NCBI RefSeq assembly: GCF_000424105.1
Contig: NZ_AUJG01000012.1
Span: forward strand, 1-64,000
DNA: 64,000 bases
From: Lachnospira multipara ATCC 19207
Lineage (GTDB): Bacteria > Bacillota > Clostridia > Lachnospirales > Lachnospiraceae
Direction of reading: 5' to 3'
The position numbers and the translations under genes were made by a program. Positions 25,246 through 34,011 of this stretch are shown here, in pieces. How positions within the stretch are numbered: position 1 is the stretch's first letter; the number at the start of each line of letters is the position of its first letter. The notes beneath the pieces were generated by a model. It searched no databases and was not told where the DNA came from. It saw only the letters and a list, made by a program, of their open reading frames with translations.

Positions 25246-26826
25246 TTAGATGTTAAGTAAATCGCTGTAAACCTTAAGAGCACCCTCTGTTTCGTGAGCA
25301 AGTACCTTCTTAGCAAGAACCTTACCAAGCTGAACACCTTCCTGATCGAAGCTGTTGATGTTCCATACAAAGCCCTGGAACATAATCTTGTTCTCGAAGT
25401 GAGCAAGTAAAGCACCAAGTGCCTTTGGTGTAAGCTTATCACCAACGATAATGCTTGATGGACGGTTACCTGCGAAGTTTTTGTTAGCGTTGTCATCCTT
25501 CTTACCGCAAGCAAAGGCTACGATCTGAGCTGCAACGTTAGCGCAAAGCTTCTGCTGGCTTGTGCTACCCTGAATATCAACATCAGTTTCAAGCTGGTTG
25601 TTTCTAAAGCCGATGAACTGAAGTGGTACAATATCAGTTCCTTGATGTAATAACTGATAGAAGGAATGCTGTCCGTTAGTTCCTGGTTCACCAAAGATTA
25701 CAGGACCAGTCTTATAATTAATTGCTTCACCAAATCTATTAACTGACTTACCATTAGATTCCATATCAAGCTGCTGTAAATGAGCTGGGAAACGGCTTAA
25801 AGCCTGTGAGTATGGTAAAACAGTTGTACAAGGATAACCAAGTACATTTCTTTCATAAACACCAATTAAAGCATCAAGCATAGCTGGGTTCTTTAATAAT
25901 TCCTTATTCTTAGATAAAACGTCTTCTTCTGCTGCACCAGCAAGGAAATCTGCAAATACTTCTGGGCCAAAGGCAAGAGAAAGTACTGCGCCACCTACTG
26001 AAGATGTTGAAGAGAAACGACCACCAATATAATCATCCATAAAGAATGCAGCTAAGTAATCAGAGGACTTAGCAAGTGGAGATGTCTGGCTTGTTACAGC
26101 TATCATATGCTTAGAAGCATCAAGGCCAGCCTTCTTTAAGGCATCCTTAACAAATGATTCGTTAGTTAATGTCTCAAGTGTTGTACCTGACTTAGAAACT
26201 AATACGAAAAGTGAATGAGCAACATCGATTGAGTTAAGAACTGCTGCTGCATCATCAGGATCTACGTTACTAATAAATTTAGCTTCCATCTTAAATGCGT
26301 TGTTCTTCTTAGCCCAGTTCTCAAGTGCAAGATACATAGCACGAGGACCAAGGTCAGATCCACCGATACCAATCTGAACTACTGTTGTAAACTTCTCGCC
26401 TGCTGCATTAGTGATTTCGCCTGCGTGAACCTTATTAGCAAATTCAGCGATTCTAGCCTGCTCATTAGCATAGAATTCTCTCTTATTAACGCCATCAGCC
26501 ATAACATCATTACCTAACTGACCACGTGTTAACTGGTGAAGAACTAATCTCTTCTCGCCTGTATTAACAACTTCACCATTATATAATGCTTCATACTTAT
26601 CAACTAACTGAGCTTCATCTGCTAACTTTGCTAAGCAATCTAAAACTTCTTCGTTAACCTGCTTAGAAGCATAATTATAGTTAAGACCAGCACCCATAGG
26701 AACTGTCATTTCCTTAACTCTTTTAGCACCATTTTCACCAGACATAACCTCAGTTAAGTCTACTTTTGCAACCTTAGTAAGTGCATTATATGCACCTAGA
26801 GTATCCATATTACTCCAATTAACCAT
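25246..26826 (-). CDS. pgi: glucose-6-phosphate isomerase
   Basis: A 526-residue cytosolic enzyme of glycolysis and gluconeogenesis. It shows IGGSDLGPRAM, the SKSGTTLET phosphate-binding loop, the DYIGGRFSSTSSVGG signature, the GEPGTNGQHSFYQLLHQG region with catalytic Glu and His, and the C-terminal catalytic Lys in QEGVQLGKVLAKK. The start is set at 26826 (MVNWSNMDTL), where GGAGG lies eight bases upstream; an earlier in-frame Met at 26850 would place that ribosome site inside the gene. It is transcribed from a near-consensus promoter divergent from dtd. Confidence 0.96.
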   Translation of the reverse strand: MVNWSNMDTLGAYNALTKVAKVDLTEVMSGENGAKRVKEMTVPMGAGLNYNYASKQVNEEVLDCLAKLADEAQLVDKYEALYNGEVVNTGEKRLVLHQLTRGQLGNDVMADGVNKREFYANEQARIAEFANKVHAGEITNAAGEKFTTVVQIGIGGSDLGPRAMYLALENWAKKNNAFKMEAKFISNVDPDDAAAVLNSIDVAHSLFVLVSKSGTTLETLTNESFVKDALKKAGLDASKHMIAVTSQTSPLAKSSDYLAAFFMDDYIGGRFSSTSSVGGAVLSLAFGPEVFADFLAGAAEEDVLSKNKELLKNPAMLDALIGVYERNVLGYPCTTVLPYSQALSRFPAHLQQLDMESNGKSVNRFGEAINYKTGPVIFGEPGTNGQHSFYQLLHQGTDIVPLQFIGFRNNQLETDVDIQGSTSQQKLCANVAAQIVAFACGKKDDNANKNFAGNRPSSIIVGDKLTPKALGALLAHFENKIMFQGFVWNINSFDQEGVQLGKVLAKKVLAHETEGALKVYSDLLNI

Positions 26827-26917
26827 ATAAAACCTCCAAATTAGTAGCATTTAGCTAATTATTTTTATTCCATATAGCATGGAAATTTATAAATTGTTAA
26901 AAACACAACATAAGAAA

Positions 26918-26946
26918 ATTATACTCCTTTTAGACTTCTGAAACAA
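26918..26946 (-). promoter_or_regulatory. sigma-A promoter for pgi
   Basis: On the minus strand, TTGTTT (26946-26941), a 17-bp spacer and TATAAT (26923-26918). Confidence 0.8.
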
Positions 26947-26960
26947 TATATAAAGTTCAA

Positions 26961-26990
26961 TTGACTTGATTTATCTAGATGTTCTACAAT
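26961..26990 (+). promoter_or_regulatory. sigma-A promoter for dtd
   Basis: TTGACT (26961-26966), an 18-bp spacer and TACAAT (26985-26990), pointing to the dtd start 66 bp away. Confidence 0.7.
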
Positions 26991-27056
26991 TATTCTAGTT
27001 TACTTAGTCAGCTAAAAAATTGGGCTAAGATTATAAACTTTAGGAGGAAATTTTAA

Positions 27057-27503
27057 GTGAAATTTGTAATTCAGGTAGTAACAGATGCAAATGTAAAAGT
27101 AGAGGGAAAGACAGTGGGAGAAATCGGCAAAGGCTTTCTTGTTTTAGTAGGCGTAGGTCAGGAGGACACTAAGGAAGTGGCAGATAAGATGATTAAGAAA
27201 CTTATTGGAATGCGCATTTTTTCAGATGAAAACGGAAAGACAAATCTAGCCCTAAAGGATGTTAATGGTGAATTACTTCTTATTTCGCAGTTCACTCTTT
27301 ACGCAGATTGCAAGAAGGGCAACAGACCTAACTTCCTAAATGCAGGTAAGCCAGAAATGGCCAATGAACTTTATGAATACATCATTAGCGAGTGCAAAAG
27401 ATATGTCCCAGTAGTAGAGAAGGGCGTATTTGGCGCAGAGATGATGGTATCTTTAACTAACGATGGTCCTTTTACAATTATTCTAGATTCTAGAGATTTG
27501 TAA
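27057..27503 (+). CDS. dtd: D-aminoacyl-tRNA deacylase
   Basis: A 148-residue proofreading enzyme that hydrolyses D-amino acids from tRNA. The two family motifs are present: [17 protein letters not shown] (residues ~78-94) and the C-terminal NDGPFTI with its Gly-Pro. The GTG start is supported by AGGAGG. It is probably co-transcribed with the M42 peptidase 44 bp downstream. Confidence 0.95.
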   Translation: MKFVIQVVTDANVKVEGKTVGEIGKGFLVLVGVGQEDTKEVADKMIKKLIGMRIFSDENGKTNLALKDVNGELLLISQFTLYADCKKGNRPNFLNAGKPEMANELYEYIISECKRYVPVVEKGVFGAEMMVSLTNDGPFTIILDSRDL

Positions 27504-27547
27504 AAATAAGACATAAATCAAAATACATTTATAAAGGAGCAAGGAAA

Positions 27548-28588
27548 ATGAACTTTGAAAAATATCAGGATTTCATTATGGAAAAGACTCTTGAGCTTTT
27601 AAACATCAACTCTCCAACAGGTTATACTGAGGATGCTGCAAACTACTGTTTAGAGGAGTTTAGAAAGCTTGGCTTTGAGGCTAAATTAACTAATAAAGGT
27701 GGCGTATTAGTTAATATTGGCGGCAAAGATAAGGAAAATGGCCTTCTACTTGAGGCTCACACAGATACACTAGGGGGCATGGTTTCCTCTATTAAGTCTA
27801 GCGGACGTTTAGTGGTTACACCTCTTGGTGGCATGAATGCCAATAATGCTGAGACTGAAAATGTAACAGTTATCACTAAGTTTGATGGTGAGTACGAAGG
27901 TACTTTCCAGCTTAACAATGCAAGTATCCATGTAAATGGAGAATATAACGATACTAAAAGAACCTTTGATAGTTGCGAAGTAGTTCTTGATGAAGATGTA
28001 AAGTCAGAAGAGGACACTAAAAAGCTTGGTATTAGCGTTGGTGATATTGTTTGCTTTGAACCTAATGCTAGAATCACTAAGTCTGGCTATATTAAGAGTA
28101 GATTCCTTGACGATAAGTTAAGCGTTGGTATTCTACTTGGCTTTGCAAAATATATCGCAGACAATAAGATTACACCAGAGCGTGCAATTTATATTCATAT
28201 TACTGTATTTGAGGAAGTAGGCCACGGTGGTTGTGCTTCTGTTCCAGAGGGAGTTACTGAGGCTATTTCTGTAGATATGGGTTGTGTAGGTGAAGGCCTT
28301 ACATGTACTGAAAAGCAGGTTTCAATCTGTGCTAAGGATAGCGGTGGACCTTACGCTTTCTCAATTGTTAAGGGTCTTATTGAGGCTGCCAAGAAAGCAG
28401 GGGCTGATTATGCAGTAGATGTTTATCCTCACTATGGTTCAGATGTTGAGGCAACTTTATCTGCTGGTTATGACATTAAGCATGGCCTTATTGGTGCAGG
28501 GGTTTATGCTTCCCATGGCTATGAGAGAAGTCATAAGGAAGGTGCCCTTAATACAATGAAATTATTGGTGGCTTATGCAGATTTATAA
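27548..28588 (+). CDS. M42-family metallo-aminopeptidase
   Basis: A 346-residue cytosolic peptidase of the glutamyl/deblocking aminopeptidase family (M42), possibly also annotated as an endoglucanase-like CelM. Zinc and catalytic residues appear in LLEAHTDTLGGMV (His, Asp), SRFLDDKLSVG (bridging Asp), FEEVGHGG (Glu-Glu), SVDMGCVG (Asp) and the late YASHGYERSH (His). Length is typical. AAAGGAG precedes the ATG. Confidence 0.92.
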   Translation: MNFEKYQDFIMEKTLELLNINSPTGYTEDAANYCLEEFRKLGFEAKLTNKGGVLVNIGGKDKENGLLLEAHTDTLGGMVSSIKSSGRLVVTPLGGMNANNAETENVTVITKFDGEYEGTFQLNNASIHVNGEYNDTKRTFDSCEVVLDEDVKSEEDTKKLGISVGDIVCFEPNARITKSGYIKSRFLDDKLSVGILLGFAKYIADNKITPERAIYIHITVFEEVGHGGCASVPEGVTEAISVDMGCVGEGLTCTEKQVSICAKDSGGPYAFSIVKGLIEAAKKAGADYAVDVYPHYGSDVEATLSAGYDIKHGLIGAGVYASHGYERSHKEGALNTMKLLVAYADL

Positions 28589-28634
28589 TTTATAAGTTAA
28601 TTAGATCTTTAATTTTGGTTAGATTGTATTTTTA

Positions 28635-28697
28635 CAAAAAACGGACACGGTAAAAATTGAAAAAAAACGACATTTTTTTTTAGAAAGCCGTTTTTAA
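28635..28697 (+). terminator. possible terminator of the dtd-M42 unit
   Basis: AAAAACGG and CCGTTTTT form an 8-bp stem with a long A/T-rich loop and a short T run. The loop is large, so confidence is modest. Confidence 0.4.
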
Positions 28698-28727
28698 ATT
28701 GAATATGCTTTGTTATACAACAATAAA

Positions 28728-28778
28728 AAAGGAAGTTCTAACTAGTGGGGTTAACCTCATTAGTTTGGACTTCCTTTA
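28728..28778 (-). terminator. terminator of the RNHCP gene, possibly bidirectional
   Basis: A long stem AAGGAAGT(C)...ACTA.TGGGG / CCTCATTAGT...GACTTCCTT with a TTAA loop. On the minus strand it is followed by TTTTTTATTG. Confidence 0.85.
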
Positions 28779-28805
28779 AGTATTCTCATTAAGTTTAAAA
28801 AGCTC

Positions 28806-29210
28806 TTAGTCTAGGCCAAGCTTTCCTTCTTCATCCATCATACGGCTCATCTCTTCGATTCGCTCAAGTGGGAAAGGTGGGTTAGCGATAGGCTTCATAG
28901 CAATTGACATAAGCTTCATTGGATTGTCATCTGCTGCGATTCTGTTAGAGCTTAGGGCACCACAAGTCTTGCAACGGTGGATAATAGCCCACTCGCCATT
29001 CTTTCTTACCCAAACACCGATTGGCTCCATAACTCCGCCACAATCAGCTTCTCTATCACCTGGTTCGATATCAAGGTGCTTACTTGAAAGACAGTAAGGG
29101 CAGTGATTTCTGTGATCACTACTTGCACCATCTGGTTTTATTGTTCTTCCGCAAACATCGCATGTGAAAGTCTCTTCACAGGCATGATCTTTATAATAAC
29201 CTTTTTTCAT
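28806..29210 (-). CDS. RNHCP domain zinc-ribbon protein
   Basis: A 134-residue protein. The family-defining DHRNHCPYCLSSKHLD is at ~31-46, preceded by FTCDVCGR, and a second metal site is formed by CGG and the later HRCKTCGALSSNR. Four CxxC-type pairs point to two zinc ribbons. The function of RNHCP proteins is not known; nucleic-acid binding is a plausible guess from the ribbons. It is single-gene, with its own terminator. Confidence 0.88.
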   Translation of the reverse strand: MKKGYYKDHACEETFTCDVCGRTIKPDGASSDHRNHCPYCLSSKHLDIEPGDREADCGGVMEPIGVWVRKNGEWAIIHRCKTCGALSSNRIAADDNPMKLMSIAMKPIANPPFPLERIEEMSRMMDEEGKLGLD

Positions 29211-29284
29211 ATTATCTCCTTGTTTTTAGATATATTAATAGTTATATTAATAATTAAGTAAAGTAATGCTAACATAAGAAAATA

Positions 29285-29325
29285 AAAAAGGCAAGTTAGG
29301 GAAAAGCCGTCCATATTTTTGTGCC
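29285..29325 (-). terminator. probable terminator downstream of the 322-residue membrane protein gene
   Basis: On the minus strand AAGGCA pairs with TGCCTT around a ~30-nt loop, followed by TTTTATTTTC. Confidence 0.5.
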
Positions 29326-29362
29326 TTATGGGCTATTATACATTTTCAAAATTAGTTAAATA

Positions 29363-30331
29363 CTAGTTTAAAATCTTTGTTTCATACTTTATCTTGTTAG
29401 CCTGAAGTAGGTTAGCAAGTGTAAGAGCTGCACCAGCGATACTAAAGATATAGTTAAGTATAAGGTCGCTGTTGTAAGCGCTAGCAAACTCTGAGCTTAA
29501 ATCCTTCATCTGTGGAATATATGAAAATGCATCAAAGAAGTTTACATCACTAAAGGTTCTAACGAGCCAAATTGCGTAATTAATCTGAACTGAGAAATAA
29601 ATCATAGCACACATAATTACAAAGCAAATTACAATTCCAATCCAAGAAATCTTCTTAGCGAATTTATGATATAGACTAAAGGTTGCATAACCCATTACGA
29701 TACCTGAAATTACGGCAACATAGTTTAACTGTCCAATAATTACGATACAAAGTACACCCACTAAAGAACCTAAGATACCACCAATAATACCGGCAGCGAA
29801 GTTTTCCTTAATTGAATGTTCGTACTGCTGTGCCTGTGAGAAATTCTTGCTGATATCGTTATAACTAATGCTATCTAAAATGTGGAAGTTGCCGGCAATT
29901 ACTGCTGCAACGAGGTTTTCTGTTCTACCACTAATTTCATCACAAGGGATGTAATTCTGGCTTTGAAGATAATTTACCACATAAGCAATACTATTGCAGA
30001 TGTTCTGAACTAGTGCTTCCATCTTTCCGTTTGGTACAAAGCTAATAGTTAAAAGGCAGTTCTGAATAGTTGCATTACAGAAATGCTTTCTTGTGTTGCT
30101 ATTAATTGTATTAATTAATTCTGTGATATTAGCCGAATTAAGAGTTGTATTAGTGGATGGATTAAAAGCAGTAATTCTAAATTCAACTTTAGTTGCTGCA
30201 CCATAACTTGAAAGTGTATTTACAATAATTGTATATCCGTTATAGTTTCCACTTGAAAAATATCCTGATGGATCTAGATTAAGACCTAATGTATTGGCTA
30301 CATTAGTCATGAGCTTTTTAGTATTAGCCAT
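29363..30331 (-). CDS. membrane protein of unknown function
   Basis: A 322-residue protein. The N-terminal ~190 residues are soluble, Asn/Thr-rich and beta-like. Three or four hydrophobic segments follow (IIGGILGSLVGVLCIVIIG, YVAVISGIVMGYATFSLY, ISWIGIVICFVIMCAMIYF, and a final one near 300). I recognise no family. The start at 30331 (MANTKKLMTN) has GGAGG seven bases upstream; an in-frame Met 15 codons earlier does not. The gene before it in the same direction (30468-30944) is another small membrane protein, so the two may act together. Confidence 0.6.
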   Translation of the reverse strand: MANTKKLMTNVANTLGLNLDPSGYFSSGNYNGYTIIVNTLSSYGAATKVEFRITAFNPSTNTTLNSANITELINTINSNTRKHFCNATIQNCLLTISFVPNGKMEALVQNICNSIAYVVNYLQSQNYIPCDEISGRTENLVAAVIAGNFHILDSISYNDISKNFSQAQQYEHSIKENFAAGIIGGILGSLVGVLCIVIIGQLNYVAVISGIVMGYATFSLYHKFAKKISWIGIVICFVIMCAMIYFSVQINYAIWLVRTFSDVNFFDAFSYIPQMKDLSSEFASAYNSDLILNYIFSIAGAALTLANLLQANKIKYETKILN

Positions 30332-30467
30332 TCTATAACCTCCATTTTTTGAAAAAGTTCCCATAGATTGTATCATTATGAAAACTTTCGGTCAAATAGA
30401 AATAATGATTATATAAATGGCTAATATAAAAAGTAATGATTTGAAAGAACTAAATGTTATGTAAAGT

Positions 30468-30944
30468 TTACGGTTTCATGCTGCTTTCAATGATGCTTGC
30501 TTCAATCATTTCAAAGCAATGCATTTTAAAAACGATTAAGTCTTTCTCTGAAAGCATAGTGTTTTTAAGAGCACATACCTCTGATTCACTCTTGTTAAGT
30601 CTAGTCTTTGAAAACTTTAGCTTTTCTAGAGTCTTAATAAATATAACAAGTAGTGTTACACATATTAAAGACAAGCCTATGATAATGACAAACTTAAAAG
30701 GTGAATTGTAACAATTGTAAATAACTACAGCCGAAAGTAATAGGCAGATTGTAAATATAAATCCTGCCACAATAGATTTGCTAAGACTCTCCCTCAACTC
30801 AATTCTTACATCTTCTAGCATTTCATTAGCTTGGGCTACGAATTCATCTCTAACATCGGCTGCTGTTAACGAGAGAATCTGACGCTTTTTGGCCTCAAGC
30901 TCCTCAGCGGAATAACCGCTATAATCTTCGTTTAATAATGCCAT
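30468..30944 (-). CDS. small membrane protein with coiled-coil flanks, function unknown
   Basis: A 158-residue protein. A charged helical N-terminus (EELEAKKRQILSL...) leads to two adjacent hydrophobic segments (about residues 59-80 and 83-103) joined by a short loop. A basic and charged C-terminal helix follows. No family is recognised. A GGGGGA ribosome site is present. It lies upstream of the 29.4-kb membrane protein gene in the same direction, 136 bp apart. Confidence 0.6.
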   Translation of the reverse strand: MALLNEDYSGYSAEELEAKKRQILSLTAADVRDEFVAQANEMLEDVRIELRESLSKSIVAGFIFTICLLLSAVVIYNCYNSPFKFVIIIGLSLICVTLLVIFIKTLEKLKFSKTRLNKSESEVCALKNTMLSEKDLIVFKMHCFEMIEASIIESSMKP

Positions 30945-31190
30945 ATTATCCCCCAGTTTTTCACAAAAAAATACTTCTAAAGTTATTATATGTTATTTTC
31001 TCTGGTATAGTAAAGCGACTATAAAAATAGTTATAATTCTATTAGTATTATTGGAAATTTATATAGTACATTTTCTGTAAAAACTGTGACTTTTTTACTA
31101 TAATTAGAAGGTAAATGTGACTATTTACTTATAAGTAATCAAATAATAATCACATAAAATTTTGATTAGTTAATGCAGTAGGAGGAAAAA

Positions 31191-31943
31191 ATGGGCTTAA
31201 ATAATGAGGAAAAGGAAAGATATCAAAGACAAATACTATTAAAAGAGATTGGAAATGAAGGGCAGGAGAAGTTAAAAAACTCATCGTGTTTAGTGATTGG
31301 GGCAGGAGGCCTTGGTTCTCCGGTGTGCTTTTACCTAGCCGCAGTGGGAATTGGCCACATAGGTGTCATGGATGGGGATAGACTAGAGCCTTCAAATCTT
31401 AATCGTCAGATTATTCATAAAACTAAGGATTTAGGGGAGCTTAAGGCGGCTTCTGCAAGGGAGAAGATGTTAGAGCTAAACCCTAATATTAAGGTGACTG
31501 CCTATTGTGAATTTTTAACTTATGAAAATGCAGACGAAATCCTAAAGGACTACGACTTTGTAGTAGATGCTACTGATAACTTTAAGGCTAAATTTCTTAT
31601 AAATGAGGTGTGCGTTAGAAACAATAAGGCCTTTGTCTATGCCGGAATTTCAAACTTTAAGGGGCAGTTAATGACCGTATTACCACATAAAAGTCCCTGC
31701 CTTAAATGCATTTTCACAGATGAAGCCTTATCAGAGGAAAATAACGCCGTGGAGCGAAAGGCAACCATCGGGGCAATTGTTGGTGTTATTGCTAGTTTAG
31801 AAAGCCTTGAGGCTATTAAGTATCTTCTTGGAATTGGCGAACTTCTTACTGGGAAAATGTTAATAGTAGATGGACTTAGCATGAATATTAGAAAGGTGAC
31901 TATGCCAGAAAGAAACGAACATTGTGAGAGCTGTGGGGCTTAA
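31191..31943 (+). CDS. ThiF/MoeB/HesA-family adenylyltransferase (E1-like)
   Basis: A 250-residue ATP-dependent activator of a ubiquitin-like sulfur carrier. It has YQRQILLKEIG, the nucleotide loop VIGAGGLGSP, the DGDRLEPSNLNRQ motif, the DATDNFKAKFLINE segment, and two zinc CxxC pairs (CLKC and CESC). At the position of ThiF Cys184 the sequence reads NNAVERKATIGAIVGV, with no cysteine. A carrier protein (ThiS or MoaD) is not encoded nearby. It could serve thiamine, molybdopterin or another sulfur-transfer route; sequence alone does not settle this. AGGAGG precedes the ATG. Confidence 0.88.
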   Translation: MGLNNEEKERYQRQILLKEIGNEGQEKLKNSSCLVIGAGGLGSPVCFYLAAVGIGHIGVMDGDRLEPSNLNRQIIHKTKDLGELKAASAREKMLELNPNIKVTAYCEFLTYENADEILKDYDFVVDATDNFKAKFLINEVCVRNNKAFVYAGISNFKGQLMTVLPHKSPCLKCIFTDEALSEENNAVERKATIGAIVGVIASLESLEAIKYLLGIGELLTGKMLIVDGLSMNIRKVTMPERNEHCESCGA

Positions 31944-31947
31944 TGTC

Positions 31948-31983
31948 ATTGTAAAGCGGGGGATTGCTTACACTGCGTTCAAA
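31948..31983 (+). repeat. internally deleted copy of the 168-bp structured repeat
   Basis: CATTGTAAAGCGG matches the first bases of the copy at 57445, and GGGGATTGCTTACACTGCGTTC matches its last bases in two parts. The missing middle is bounded in the full copy by two AAGCGG direct repeats, which fits a slippage deletion. It starts 4 bases after the ThiF-like stop. Confidence 0.85.
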
Positions 31984-31991
31984 ATAATAAA

Positions 31992-32034
31992 AAAGGGAAT
32001 CTGCCGGTTTAAAAACTTAAGCGGATTCCCTTTA
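31992..32034. terminator. bidirectional terminator between the ThiF-like and TetR genes
   Basis: AAAGGGAATCTGCC pairs with GCGGATTCCCTTT (one bulge) around an A/T loop. A and T runs lie on both sides and the genes are convergent. Confidence 0.85.
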
Positions 32035-32082
32035 ATAATCTTCTTATTTCGTTTTAAACTATCTATGAATTCTTAGCCTATC

Positions 32083-32646
32083 TTAGTTAAAGAATGACTT
32101 ATAACCGTCAAAGATAAATCTTGTAATGTTATCTGCAAGATGTTCCTTTGTAACATCACCTGGGTGATCAAACCACTTGATAATAGGGTTAAATACAATT
32201 GAACAAATGCAAACGCTTAAGAATTCAGGATCATGAACATTAGCTGTTTCGCTTAAAGACTTTGCAATCTTATAAGTGAATCTAAGTTTGATCTTATGCT
32301 GTAATCTAACATCGTCAACATAGTTAAAAATTGAGTTTAAATCACTTTGACGTGATTCAATGATATTGATTAATTGAATAATTGCTTGACGTGTTTCAAC
32401 CTTATCTTTCGGAATTGCTGTAAGTTGATCGAATAATTCGTTGAATTGGTCTAGAATATAATCTTCAACTGCATCAATTAAATCTGGAATGTTTTTGTAG
32501 TGAGCATAAAAAGTTCCCCTACTAATGTTTGCTCTTTCTAGAATGTCGTTGACTGTAATCGTCTTTGTGTGTGGCTCCTGAATTAACTCATAAGTCGCTG
32601 TGATTAAAGCTTTCTTTGTTCTGATAACATCGCGTCGTTCAGCCAT
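32083..32646 (-). CDS. TetR-family transcriptional regulator
   Basis: A 187-residue repressor. The N-terminal helix-turn-helix is clear (RTKKALITATYELI ... ITVNDILERANISRGTFYAHYKNIPDLIDAVEDYI, residues ~9-60). The remainder is helical and not assignable. A GGAG site precedes the ATG. It is transcribed divergently from the polytopic membrane protein gene at 32844, and the gap holds two palindromes, so it probably represses itself and that gene. Confidence 0.9.
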   Translation of the reverse strand: MAERRDVIRTKKALITATYELIQEPHTKTITVNDILERANISRGTFYAHYKNIPDLIDAVEDYILDQFNELFDQLTAIPKDKVETRQAIIQLINIIESRQSDLNSIFNYVDDVRLQHKIKLRFTYKIAKSLSETANVHDPEFLSVCICSIVFNPIIKWFDHPGDVTKEHLADNITRFIFDGYKSFFN

Positions 32647-32697
32647 AAAAATCTCCTTTTTTGTTTATTCCCATATTTGTGCATAAAGCTATACATC

Positions 32698-32714
32698 TAT
32701 ACTCTGATAGTATA
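32698..32714. promoter_or_regulatory. candidate TetR operator 1
   Basis: Palindrome TATACT-CTGAT-AGTATA, close to the TetR gene start. Confidence 0.4.
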
Positions 32715-32792
32715 ACATTATATACAAAAAGTAAAGCAAAATCTAAACATTTACTTTATATTGTCTTTTTGTTTTAATAAATACAAGGACAG

Positions 32793-32809
32793 AGTTGTAT
32801 TATACAACT
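32793..32809. promoter_or_regulatory. candidate TetR operator 2
   Basis: Perfect palindrome AGTTGTAT-T-ATACAACT, 35 bp before the start of the membrane protein gene, where a repressor would block transcription. Confidence 0.55.
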
Positions 32810-32843
32810 TTATTTTAGATTATCAAGTTATTAGGAGTAAGAA

Positions 32844-33776
32844 ATGAATAGAAAAAATCTAGTTAACTATATACTTGCAGTTTTAGTTATAACATTTATG
32901 GTATTCTTATCAGAACTTTTAGGAGAAAAAGAAATAATATTCCCAGAACTGGCTGCTCTATCAGTGGGAAGCCTTGTGTTAGCTGCTCTTCCATGGGTTG
33001 TGGATGGAAAACGTATGATTTTATACATTTCCCTTTCTGCTGTATGTGGTGTATTGATAGTATTGTTTTTACCAGGTCCTATATATTTTCAGATGATAGT
33101 AGCTTATGCCCTAAGTCAGGTGATTTTCCTATTATCAAGAACTACAATGGCCCCAATGATTTCAGCAATAGTGCTCCCTGTTATGCTTCAAACTAGAGGC
33201 TATGTCTACATTTTAGCTGCCATTAGCCTTACAAGCTTGATTGTATTTATCAGATGGATTTTAGTAAAAAAGGGACTTAAACTAAATGTGGTTTATAAGC
33301 CAGCGGACAGCCTAAATAAGGACAATATAGTCCTTGTCCTTGAAAGAATTATAGTGGTTAGCTTGCTTATGCTAATCTTTATTCCTAAGGATTTAAAGTT
33401 TATGCTAGCCCCTCCACTACTTGTGGCCTTTACTGAGTTTACAAGGAAGGGAAATAAAGCTCTTAAAGCCCCCGTTAAGGCAGTGCTATTAATTACACTT
33501 TGTGCCACAACAGGCATGGTCTTCCGTTTTATATTAACAGTTAAGGCAGGTCTTCCTCTAACTTTAGTTGCAGCTCTAGTGGCTAGCGTAACATTTTTAA
33601 TAATGAGATATATGAAAATGTATCTTCCGCCGGCAGCAGCCATGGGGGTTTTAGCGCTTCTAATACCGGAAGAAAAATTACCTGTATACCCCCTTCAAGT
33701 AGTAGTAGGAATCACATGTTTAATGCTTTTTGCAAAGTTAATAGATAAGTTTAGATATTTATTTAGAAAAAAGTAA
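32844..33776 (+). CDS. polytopic membrane protein, possibly HPP-like
   Basis: A 310-residue protein with about nine hydrophobic segments. Two halves look alike: FPELAALSVGSLV near 33 and APPLLVAFTEFTRKGNKA near 196, and later YLPPAAAMGVLALLIPEE near 264. The LPPAAAMG sequence recalls the HPPAGA signature of HPP-family membrane proteins, but the match is weak. Transport or resistance is possible given control by a divergent TetR regulator. TTAGGAG precedes the ATG. There is no clear terminator; a structured leader for the next gene follows. Confidence 0.6.
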   Translation: MNRKNLVNYILAVLVITFMVFLSELLGEKEIIFPELAALSVGSLVLAALPWVVDGKRMILYISLSAVCGVLIVLFLPGPIYFQMIVAYALSQVIFLLSRTTMAPMISAIVLPVMLQTRGYVYILAAISLTSLIVFIRWILVKKGLKLNVVYKPADSLNKDNIVLVLERIIVVSLLMLIFIPKDLKFMLAPPLLVAFTEFTRKGNKALKAPVKAVLLITLCATTGMVFRFILTVKAGLPLTLVAALVASVTFLIMRYMKMYLPPAAAMGVLALLIPEEKLPVYPLQVVVGITCLMLFAKLIDKFRYLFRKK

Positions 33777-33821
33777 AATTATTCGTGCAATATATTAATT
33801 TTTTTGGTAAAATATATCTTA

Positions 33822-34011
33822 GAGAGAGGTCCTTTAAAGACCTCATATAAAAGGTAGCCGCAAGTACCTAAGTAAAGCCTTGAAATTAAGCTAAATTAGC
33901 TTAGTTTTACAGACCTTATTTAGAGGATTTGTAGCTGCTTTTTTTATTTTGTGAACAAATAAATATGCGTTTAGAGAAAACGTAAAAAAATTCCGTTTAA
34001 GGGGGTTATTT
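33822..34011 (+). ncRNA. structured leader of the chemoreceptor gene
   Basis: Three hairpins can be drawn. They are GAGGTC/GACCTC (33826-33844), GGTA/TACC around GCCGCAAG (33853-33868), and AAGCTAAATTAGCTT (33888-33902) nested within GTAAA/TTTAC. A T run (33938-33944) follows GTAGCTGC. The leader is long for a single gene. It lacks the GACGCAAAGC core of the common c-di-GMP-I riboswitch, so no known class is assigned. Confidence 0.4.

Noticed and set aside
33822-34011. c-di-GMP-I riboswitch before the chemoreceptor
   Set aside because: The conserved GACGCAAAGC core and the tetraloop-type stem of that class are not found.
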